Part shown: positions 43,083 through 49,679 of the stretch, piece by piece
Position numbering within the stretch: position 1 is the first letter of the stretch
Layout: each line of letters starts with the position of its first letter
Source: Streptomyces sp. ACA25
Lineage (GTDB): Bacteria; Actinomycetota; Actinomycetes; Streptomycetales; Streptomycetaceae
Assembly (NCBI RefSeq): GCF_028200735.1
Contig: NZ_JAQKPV010000001.1
Coordinates: 372,001 to 436,000 of the forward strand
Length of the DNA stretch: 64,000 nt
Direction: 5' to 3'
Program-made: the position numbers and the translations under genes
Notes under the pieces: generated by a model
Databases searched by the model: none
What the model saw: only the letters and a program-made list of their open reading frames with translations
What the model was told of the DNA's origin: nothing

Positions 43083-44401
43083 GCGACGCGTTCGACGAGG
43101 CGCTGGCCCTCGCCAACGAGGCGCCCCGCGACACGTCCACGCCGGGCGGATCGGCGCCGTCGGTCTCCGCCCCGGGGCGGACGCCGGCCGCCCGGAAGAA
43201 GCCGGACGCCGCACACCGTCACCTCGGCTGGGACGCGGCCCGCCGCGTCGCGCACCGCACCGCCGGCCGCCCCCTGGCCCCCGTCGGCCGGCCGCTCGAC
43301 GAACGCGCACTGGGCCACACGCTCGCCGAGCCGCTCGAGGCGCTCACCGACCTTCCCGCGTTCGACGCCTCCGCCATGGACGGCTGGGCCGTGTCCGGGC
43401 CCGGCCCCTGGCACCTCGCCCCCGGCACCGGGGTGCTGGCCGGCCATGCCGCCCCGAGCCCGCTGACCGACGGTGACGCCGTGCCGGTCGCCACCGGCGC
43501 ACGGGTGCCGGCCGGAGCCACCGCCGTGCTGCGCAGCGAACGCGGCACCGTGACCGGCGGACAGTTGCGCGGCCCCAACCCGCAGCCCGGCGCCGACATC
43601 CGTACCCGAGGCCAGGAATGCCGCTCCGGCACCGCGCTCCTGCCCGCCGGCACCCCGATCACCCCCGTGGTGCTGGGCCTCGCCGCCGCGGCCGGCTACG
43701 ACGAACTGACGGTGCGGCCCCGTCCGCGCGTGGACATCCTCGTCCTCGGTGACGAGCTGCTGGTCAGCGGACGGCCGCAGGAGGGACGGATCCGGGACGC
43801 GATCGGGCCCATGGCCGGCCCCTGGCTGACAGCGCTCGGCGCCGACGTGATCGCCACCCGCCACCTCGGGGACGACGCCGAAGCCCTGCACCGGGCGCTC
43901 GTCACGAGCCGTGCCGACCTGATCATCACCACCGGGGGGACCGCCGCCGGACCCGTCGACCACGTCCACCCCACACTGCGCCGGCTCGGAGCCCGGCTGA
44001 CCGTCAACGGCGTCGCGGTCCGGCCCGGCCATCCGATGCTCCTGGCCGAACTGCCCGACGGCCCGCCGCTGATCGGCCTGCCCGGCAACCCGCTGGCCGC
44101 CGTCTCCGGCCTCCTGACCCTCGCCGCGCCCCTGCTGCGCGCACTGACCGGCCGGAGCGCTCCGGAGGAGCCCCAGGCCACCCTCACCGGGCCCGTGCGC
44201 CGCCACCCCGCGGACACCCGGCTGGTGCCCGTGACCTGCCCGGCACCGGGCCGGGCCGAACCCCTGCGCTACGCCGGCCCGGCCATGCTGCGCGGCATCG
44301 CCGCCGCCACCGCGCTCGCGGTCGTTCCACCCGGTCCGGAGCCCTCCGGGGAAGCCCTTTCCGCCGGTCACGTCCGTCTCCTGGAGCTTCCCCGGTCATG
44401 A
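43079..44401 (+). CDS. moeA: Molybdopterin molybdenumtransferase
   Basis: 440 residues. MoeA motifs are present: FDASAMDGWAV near residue 100, VPVATGARVPAGATAV, the molybdopterin-binding GDELL (residues about 223-227), ITTGGTAAGPVDHV and LPGNPLAAVSGLLTL. The Ala/Pro-rich N-terminal 50 residues are not part of the family. TTGGTAAG replaces the more usual TTGGVSVG, a small deviation in the binding loop. MoeA inserts molybdate into adenylylated molybdopterin in the cytosol. It is coupled upstream to mobA-DUF6457 and downstream to the ion-channel gene (ATGA at 44398). Confidence 0.9.
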   Translation: MSDAFDEALALANEAPRDTSTPGGSAPSVSAPGRTPAARKKPDAAHRHLGWDAARRVAHRTAGRPLAPVGRPLDERALGHTLAEPLEALTDLPAFDASAMDGWAVSGPGPWHLAPGTGVLAGHAAPSPLTDGDAVPVATGARVPAGATAVLRSERGTVTGGQLRGPNPQPGADIRTRGQECRSGTALLPAGTPITPVVLGLAAAAGYDELTVRPRPRVDILVLGDELLVSGRPQEGRIRDAIGPMAGPWLTALGADVIATRHLGDDAEALHRALVTSRADLIITTGGTAAGPVDHVHPTLRRLGARLTVNGVAVRPGHPMLLAELPDGPPLIGLPGNPLAAVSGLLTLAAPLLRALTGRSAPEEPQATLTGPVRRHPADTRLVPVTCPAPGRAEPLRYAGPAMLRGIAAATALAVVPPGPEPSGEALSAGHVRLLELPRS

Positions 44402-45531
44402 GATTCTCCACCCCTGTCAAGGACATCGAGGACCAGTCGCACGCGGTCTACCTGCCCCGGTTCGTCTCGGGGCCGCTGATCCAGGTGCTCAAGCGGCTGG
44501 TCATCGCGTCCGCGGTCATGCTTCTCGCGTTCCTCATCGTCTACTTCGACCGGCACAACTACACGGACTCCGTGGACGGCGAGGTCAGCGCGCTCGACGC
44601 GTTCTACTACGTCACCGTGTCGCTCTCGACGACCGGATACGGCGACGTGGTCCCGGTCACCGACCTGGCCCGGGCGATCACGGCCTTCGTCATCACACCG
44701 CTGCGCGTACTCTTCCTGATCATCCTGGTCGGCACGACACTGGAAGTGCTCACCGAACGCACCCGTGAGCAGTGGCGGATCGCCCACTGGAGGCAAGCCT
44801 TGCGTGACCACACCGTCATCGTCGGATTCGGCACCAAGGGCCGCTCCGCCGCCGAGACCCTGATGCGGACCGGCGTCACTCAGGACCAGCTGGTGATCGT
44901 CGACCCCAGCGCCACCGTCGTGGAACAGGCCAACGCCGACGGATACGCGGGCGTGGTCGGGGACGCCACCCGCAGCCACGTGCTGCTGCGGGCCCGCGCG
45001 GACCGCGCCAAGCAGGTCGTCATCTCCACCCAGCGCGACGACACCGCCGTCCTGGTCGCGCTCACGGTGCGCCAGCTGAGCAAGACGGTGAAGATCGTCG
45101 CCTCGGTCCGGGAGGAGGAGAACGTCCCGCTGCTGCGGCAGTCGGGCGCGGACTCCGTCATCACCAGCGCCTCGGCCGTCGGCCGGCTGCTGGGCCTGTC
45201 GATGATCAGCCCCAGTTCGGGCGCGGTGATGGAGGACCTGATCCAGCAGGGCACCGGACTGACCCTCAAGGAGCGTCCGGTCACCAAGGCGGAGGCGGGC
45301 CGCTCCCCGCGCGAGTGCGAGGACCTCGTCGTCTCGGTCATACGCGGGCACCGGCTGCTCGGCTACGACGACCCGGAAGCTGCGGTCCTGGAGCTCCAGG
45401 ACCGGGTGGTGGTCATCCGCCGCACCCCGAAGGGTGAGGAACCCAAGAAGGGCGCATCCAAGGGCGGCTTCCCGGGAACCACCGGCAAGCCCGAGCGCGG
45501 TCCGGGCTCCTGGCGCATCCCCCGCCGCTAG
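44398..45531 (+). CDS. Potassium channel with RCK/TrkA-N domain
   Basis: 377 residues. Two membrane helices (about residues 34-51 and 93-113) flank a pore loop with the selectivity filter STTGYGDVVP. After the second helix an RCK domain starts with HTVIVGFGTKGRSAAETL, the Rossmann motif that binds nucleotide, and continues with GVVGDATRSHVLLRARAD and a TrkA-C-like region. A basic tail follows after about residue 345. This is the two-helix, MthK-like layout in which cytosolic ligand binding gates K+ flow. It is the third gene of an ATGA-coupled unit with mobA and moeA, an unexpected partner for Mo-cofactor enzymes. Confidence 0.9.
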   Translation: MRFSTPVKDIEDQSHAVYLPRFVSGPLIQVLKRLVIASAVMLLAFLIVYFDRHNYTDSVDGEVSALDAFYYVTVSLSTTGYGDVVPVTDLARAITAFVITPLRVLFLIILVGTTLEVLTERTREQWRIAHWRQALRDHTVIVGFGTKGRSAAETLMRTGVTQDQLVIVDPSATVVEQANADGYAGVVGDATRSHVLLRARADRAKQVVISTQRDDTAVLVALTVRQLSKTVKIVASVREEENVPLLRQSGADSVITSASAVGRLLGLSMISPSSGAVMEDLIQQGTGLTLKERPVTKAEAGRSPRECEDLVVSVIRGHRLLGYDDPEAAVLELQDRVVVIRRTPKGEEPKKGASKGGFPGTTGKPERGPGSWRIPRR

Positions 45532-45540
45532 CGGGAAGGT

Positions 45541-46428
45541 TCAGCGGCGCTGCCGACGCTGCAGCTGGACCTGGCCCACTCCGCGCAGGAGGGGCCGTAC
45601 GTGGTGCTCGTGGGCGTACTCCTCCATCGCGAGGCGGATGAACGCGAGCGAGTCGTCGGGGGAGAGCGCGTCGGCACGCAACCGCTCGTAGGTCGCGGTC
45701 GCCTCGGCGACCTTGGCCGAGGAGTCGATCACCCGGCCGCCGGAGAGGGATTCCTCGTACAGGATTCCCGGCTCGTCGGCGAAGGTCAGCAGGCCGAACG
45801 AGGTGTGCGAGGCGGGAGCACCGCTGCCGAACGGCAGCACCTGGAGGGTGACATGCGGAGATTCGGCCTCCCGCATCAGGTGGCCGAGCTGCTCGCGCAT
45901 CACCAGGGGCCCGCCCACCGGGCGCCGCAGACAGCTCTCGTCCAGGATGGCCCAGAGCAACGGAGGGTCCCGCTTCTTGAGCACCTCGCGGCGCTGCATG
46001 CGGGCCTGCACCTTTTCCTTGATCAGCTCCTCCTCCGCCCTCGGCAGGGCAGCCCGCAGGACCGCCTGGGCGTAGGCCGGGGTCTGCAGCGCCCCCATGA
46101 TCAGGCCGGCGCTGTAGTTCTGGATGGACACGGCCTGGGCCTCCAGCCACAGATACGGCACGAACCAGTCGGGGTGCCCGCGGCGGCTCACCCGGCCCCG
46201 CAGCCGGGAGAAGAAGCCGCTGGTCGCGAAGACCTGGTCGCAGCCGGCGGCGAACTCCGCGGTGGCGAGCTGCTCGCCACTTTCGAACAGGCCCACCGCC
46301 GAGGCGGAGTACTGGGTTCTCTCGCCCAGCTCCCCCTGGGTCATGCCGAGGTGCTCGCGCGCATGCCGCACCTCGGACCCGAAGTAAGCGGCTCCGTCCG
46401 CGGGCAGCTCTTCCACTCGGTCCTTCAC
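45541..46428 (-). CDS. XRE-family regulator with DUF5753
   Basis: 295 residues from GTG 46428, with GGGGG four to nine bases upstream. The N-terminal helix-turn-helix is VRHAREHLGMTQGELGERTQ with YSASAVGLFESGEQLA. The rest is a DUF5753 domain: YLWLEAQAVSIQNYSAGLIM, GALQTPAYAQAVLRA, RREVLKKRDPPLLWAILDES and VTLQVLPFGSGA, ending AFIRLAMEEYAHEH. Such regulators are abundant in Streptomyces, often beside a small DUF397 gene, but no DUF397 partner is visible on either side. It converges on the channel gene with only 9 nt between stops. Confidence 0.88.
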   Translation of the reverse strand: MKDRVEELPADGAAYFGSEVRHAREHLGMTQGELGERTQYSASAVGLFESGEQLATAEFAAGCDQVFATSGFFSRLRGRVSRRGHPDWFVPYLWLEAQAVSIQNYSAGLIMGALQTPAYAQAVLRAALPRAEEELIKEKVQARMQRREVLKKRDPPLLWAILDESCLRRPVGGPLVMREQLGHLMREAESPHVTLQVLPFGSGAPASHTSFGLLTFADEPGILYEESLSGGRVIDSSAKVAEATATYERLRADALSPDDSLAFIRLAMEEYAHEHHVRPLLRGVGQVQLQRRQRR

Positions 46429-46623
46429 GTTCAACCCCCGTCGTAGCGGCGCCTCGCCGGAGCTTTCCGGCCCTGGCAATCTACCGGCGGTGACCGCGAA
46501 CGGTGAGCGGATCATCACGCAGCGGCATGGGAAAGGGTGTTGGACCTGTCCGCCTCCCGGGGAGGACACCTGCCGGTGCGGCGCGGGTGAGGTGCCGGCG
46601 GAGCGGGCAGTAGCGTCGGCGGC

Positions 46624-47601
46624 ATGTATGCGATCACGATTCCTGAGCCCGGCGGCCCCGAAGCACTGGTGTGGACCGAGGTGCCGGACGCGGTGCCCGG
46701 CGACGGCGAGGTGCTGGTGGAGGTGGCAGCCAGTGCGGTGAACCGGGCTGACGTGCTGCAGCGGCAGGGGTTCTACGACCCCCCGCCCGGCGCCTCTCCG
46801 TACCCCGGCCTGGAGTGCTCCGGGCGGATCGCGGCGCTCGGGCCGGGCGTCGTCGGCTGGGAGGTCGGCGATGCGGTGTGCGCGCTGCTCAGCGGCGGTG
46901 GTTACGCCGAGCGGGTGAGCGTGCCGTTCGGTCAACTGCTGCCGGTACCGCAGGGCATGGACCTGGTGACGGCCGCCGCGCTCCCCGAGGTGACCTGCAC
47001 GGTGTGGTCCAACGTCTTCATGGTCGCGTCACTGCGGCCGGGCGAGACGGTGCTGATTCACGGCGGCGGCAGCGGCATCGGCACGATGGCCATCCAGCTG
47101 GCCAAGGCGGTGGGGGCCACGGTGGCCGTCACGGCGGGCAGTGCGGCGAAGCTGGAGCGGTGCCGGGAACTGGGCGCCGACATCTGTGTCAACTACCGAG
47201 AGCAGGACTTCGTCGCCGAGCTGAAGAAGGCCACCGGCGGGACGGGAGCCGACGTCATTCTCGACATCATCGGGGCCAAGTACCTCGCGCCCAACATCAA
47301 GGCGCTGGCGACCGGGGGACGGATCGTGGTCATCGGGCTCCAGGGCGGGGTGAAGGGTGAGCTCAACCTGGGCACCCTGCTGACCAAGCGGGGCTCGGTC
47401 AGCGCCACCTCGCTGCGCGGCCGTCCGCCGGAGCAGAAGGCGGGCATCGTGGCGGCGGTGCGGGAGCATGTCTGGCCGCTGCTCGCCGACGGCCGGCTGC
47501 GTCCGGTGGTGGACCGCAGGGTGCCGCTGGCGGAGGCGGCCGAGGCGCACCGGGCACTGGAGGCCGGCGAGCACGTGGGGAAGATCCTGCTGGTCCGCTG
47601 A
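46624..47601 (+). CDS. NAD(P)H quinone oxidoreductase, PIG3-like MDR protein
   Basis: 325 residues of the medium-chain dehydrogenase/reductase superfamily. The N-terminal GroES-like domain has VLVEVAASAVNRADVLQRQG and YPGLECSGRIAALGPGV. The Rossmann domain has VLIHGGGSGIGTMAIQLAK. There is no zinc-binding Cys cluster, so it belongs to the quinone-oxidoreductase/PIG3 branch that reduces quinones with NADPH. ATG 46624 lies seven bases after TAGCGT (46611-46616), a leaderless arrangement. It is monocistronic as far as the sequence shows, divergent from the XRE regulator across 195 bp. Confidence 0.9.
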   Translation: MYAITIPEPGGPEALVWTEVPDAVPGDGEVLVEVAASAVNRADVLQRQGFYDPPPGASPYPGLECSGRIAALGPGVVGWEVGDAVCALLSGGGYAERVSVPFGQLLPVPQGMDLVTAAALPEVTCTVWSNVFMVASLRPGETVLIHGGGSGIGTMAIQLAKAVGATVAVTAGSAAKLERCRELGADICVNYREQDFVAELKKATGGTGADVILDIIGAKYLAPNIKALATGGRIVVIGLQGGVKGELNLGTLLTKRGSVSATSLRGRPPEQKAGIVAAVREHVWPLLADGRLRPVVDRRVPLAEAAEAHRALEAGEHVGKILLVR

Positions 47602-47699
47602 GCTGATCGGCGCGTTGCGCTTGACCAGCCCGAGATGCCGCTTCTTTGCCGGTATGTGACGCTGGTTACGTTGTCGGGAGACCTGCGAAGGGCGTCGGT

Positions 47700-48215
47700 G
47701 TGAGAGTGCGGATGGGCATCGCGGTGGCCGTGGCGGCGGTAGCCGCCGCCGTGGTGCCCCCCTCCGCTTCCGCCGCCGACCCCCACCCCTATGGTCACCC
47801 CGGGCACGAGGTCCCGGGGACCGCCGACTGGCCCGGGGCGTACGACGACGCGGAGGGCTTCCCCGAAGGCCACCCGCCGCACGGGTCCGATGGCCAGGAC
47901 GGCCCGGATGAATGGGACCCCTTCGGTACGGAGGAGCCACCGCTGTCCGGCGGCCACTTCGAGGATCAGTCCGACGGCACCTGGTACGAGCACGGCGCCG
48001 GTGAGCCGACGCCCGGTGAGTCCGTGGAGCCTCAGCGGCCGGCCGGCCCGGACGCCGGCCCGCGTGACCTCGCCGGCGGGGACCTTCCGGTGACCGCCCG
48101 GGAGCGCCAGGCCCAGCAGGGCGGTGAGGTGCTGGGCGTTCTTCCCTTCGGTGCCGGGCTCGCCTGCCTCGGGCTGGGTCTCGGCATCATCGCCGTCCGG
48201 CTCCGTCAGGGCTGA
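47700..48215 (+). CDS. Small secreted or membrane-anchored acidic protein
   Basis: 171 residues from GTG 47700 (GAAGGG seven bases upstream); ATG 47712 is an alternative. A signal peptide is obvious (MGIAVAVAAVAAAVVPPSAS with an ASA-A cleavage site). The mature part is rich in Asp, Glu, Gly, Pro and His (DPHPYGHPGHEVPG, DGQDGPDEWDPFG) with no recognisable domain. A C-terminal hydrophobic segment (VLPFGAGLACLGLGLGIIAV) followed by RLRQG should anchor it in the membrane. LPVTA before the anchor resembles, but is not, a sortase LPXTG motif. Function unknown; nothing in the neighbours explains it. Confidence 0.72.
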   Translation: MRVRMGIAVAVAAVAAAVVPPSASAADPHPYGHPGHEVPGTADWPGAYDDAEGFPEGHPPHGSDGQDGPDEWDPFGTEEPPLSGGHFEDQSDGTWYEHGAGEPTPGESVEPQRPAGPDAGPRDLAGGDLPVTARERQAQQGGEVLGVLPFGAGLACLGLGLGIIAVRLRQG

Positions 48216-48308
48216 CCCCGCGCCCCGGCTCCCTGCGTGGGCCGCGCGCCGCAGCGTCGCCGTTCCGTGACCCCGGTGAGTTGCGAGAGCGGTAACCTAC
48301 TCGGTATA

Positions 48309-48321
48309 CATACTCAGTATG
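48309..48321. promoter_or_regulatory. Candidate PadR operator over the padR start codon
   Basis: Perfect inverted repeat CATACT-C-AGTATG whose last three bases are the padR ATG. TATACA at 48305-48310 could be the -10 box of a leaderless transcript, so a bound repressor would cover the start site. Confidence 0.72.
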
Positions 48322-48948
48322 TCGATCAAATACGGTCTCCTCGCCCTGCTCGAGCGCGGCCCTCGTTACGGCTCTCAGCTGCGCTCCGAATTCGAGTCAC
48401 GGACCGGATCGACCTGGCCGCTCAACATCGGCCAGGTGTACACCACGCTGGGCCGCCTGGAGCGGGACGGACTGATCGTGCCGGAGGGGGACCGGGACGC
48501 GAAGCAGCAGAGCTACGCCCTCACCGAGGCCGGCCGGCAGGACCTGACCGAGTGGTACGCACGCCCGGTCGACCGCACCCAGCCGTCCCGGGACGAGCTC
48601 GCCATCAAGCTGGCCATGGCCGTCGGAGCACCCGGGATCGATGTGCAGAGCATCATCCAGACCCAGCGGCGGCACACGCTGAAGGCCATGCAGGACTACA
48701 CCCGGCTCAAGGCCCGGGCGCTCGCCACGGGCGCCGAGCAGCGCGACGACATCGCCTGGCTGCTCGTCCTGGAACAGCTGATCTTCCACGCCGAGGCGGA
48801 AAGCCGATGGCTGGACCACTGCGAGTCACGCCTGGTACGGCTCGCCGCCACCCTGGCCGAGAACGAGCCGCCTCCCGGCCAGGGGCCCGGTGCCGGTCCC
48901 GGGCAGGCGCGTGCCGTGGCCGAACACATCCAACGGGGGACCTCATGA
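48319..48948 (+). CDS. PadR-family transcriptional regulator
   Basis: 209 residues. The winged helix is LLALLERGPRYGSQLRSEFE, with LNIGQVYTTLGRLERDGLI as the recognition helix and QQSYALTEAGRQDLTEWY as the wing, followed by a C-terminal helical dimerisation part (PF10400 type) and a Gly/Pro-rich tail. It is the first gene of an apparent padR-ATPase-permease operon; the ATG of the ATPase overlaps its stop. PadR proteins next to ABC exporters usually repress them and respond to the exported compound or to cell-envelope stress. A palindrome over its own start codon suggests autoregulation. Confidence 0.9.
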   Translation: MSIKYGLLALLERGPRYGSQLRSEFESRTGSTWPLNIGQVYTTLGRLERDGLIVPEGDRDAKQQSYALTEAGRQDLTEWYARPVDRTQPSRDELAIKLAMAVGAPGIDVQSIIQTQRRHTLKAMQDYTRLKARALATGAEQRDDIAWLLVLEQLIFHAEAESRWLDHCESRLVRLAATLAENEPPPGQGPGAGPGQARAVAEHIQRGTS

Positions 48949-49679
48949 CCCACACCCACCCACCTGTTCTCGAGCTGCGCGAGCTCACCCGGACCCATGG
49001 GAGCGGGGTCACGGCCGTGCAGGCGCTGCGCGGCATCAACCTCACCGTCCGCACCGGCGAGCTGGTCGCGGTGATGGGCCAGTCCGGCTCCGGGAAGTCC
49101 ACCCTGCTCACCATTGCTGGCGGTCTGGACACCGCCAGCAGCGGTCAGGTCCTCATCGAGGGGAGGGACCTCAGCACGCTGACCCGGGCCGAACAGGCCA
49201 AGGTGCGCCGTACCAGCGTCGGCTACGTCTTCCAGGACTACAACCTCATCCCGGCCCTCACCGCGGCGGAGAACGTCTCCCTGCCCCGGGAGCTGGACGG
49301 CGTGTCCGCCCGGCAGGCCCGCAAGGAGGCCCTCGCGGCGCTGGCGGAGATCGCCCTCACCGAGGTTGCCGACCGCTTCCCCGACGAGATGTCCGGTGGT
49401 CAGCAGCAGCGCGTGGCGATCGCCCGCGCTCTCGTCGGTGACCGCCGGCTGGTGCTCGCCGACGAACCGACCGGCGCCCTGGACTCCGAGACCGGCGACA
49501 GCGTCCTGGCGCTGCTCCGTAACCGCTGCGACCAGGGGGCGGCCGGCGTGATGGTCACGCACGAACCACGGTTCGCCGCCTGGGCGGACCGGGTGATCTT
49601 TCTTCGGGACGGCGTTGTCGTCGACGAATCGGCCTCCTCCTCCGCGGACTCGCTGCTGTTGGAGGAGGGCTCCCAGTGA
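48945..49679 (+). CDS. MacB/LolD-type ABC transporter ATPase
   Basis: 244 residues. Walker A is GQSGSGKST, the Q-loop region is VFQDYNLIPALTAAENVSLP, the signature is MSGGQQQRVAIARAL, Walker B is LVLADEPTGALD and the switch His is in VMVTHEPR. The LIPALTAAENV stretch is typical of ATPases that pair with FtsX-like permeases and drive mechanotransmission rather than classical transport. The start overlaps the padR stop, and its own stop overlaps the permease GTG, so all three are coupled. Confidence 0.93.
   Translation: MTHTHPPVLELRELTRTHGSGVTAVQALRGINLTVRTGELVAVMGQSGSGKSTLLTIAGGLDTASSGQVLIEGRDLSTLTRAEQAKVRRTSVGYVFQDYNLIPALTAAENVSLPRELDGVSARQARKEALAALAEIALTEVADRFPDEMSGGQQQRVAIARALVGDRRLVLADEPTGALDSETGDSVLALLRNRCDQGAAGVMVTHEPRFAAWADRVIFLRDGVVVDESASSSADSLLLEEGSQ

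Noticed and set aside
45532-46623. Search for a DUF397 partner of the DUF5753 regulator
   Set aside because: Neither flank has a frame of about 60-80 codons with a DUF397-like sequence.
48084-48098. Possible LPXTG sortase motif in the small surface protein
   Set aside because: The motif reads LPVTA, lacks the final Gly and is separated from the membrane segment by about nine residues, so sorting is unlikely.
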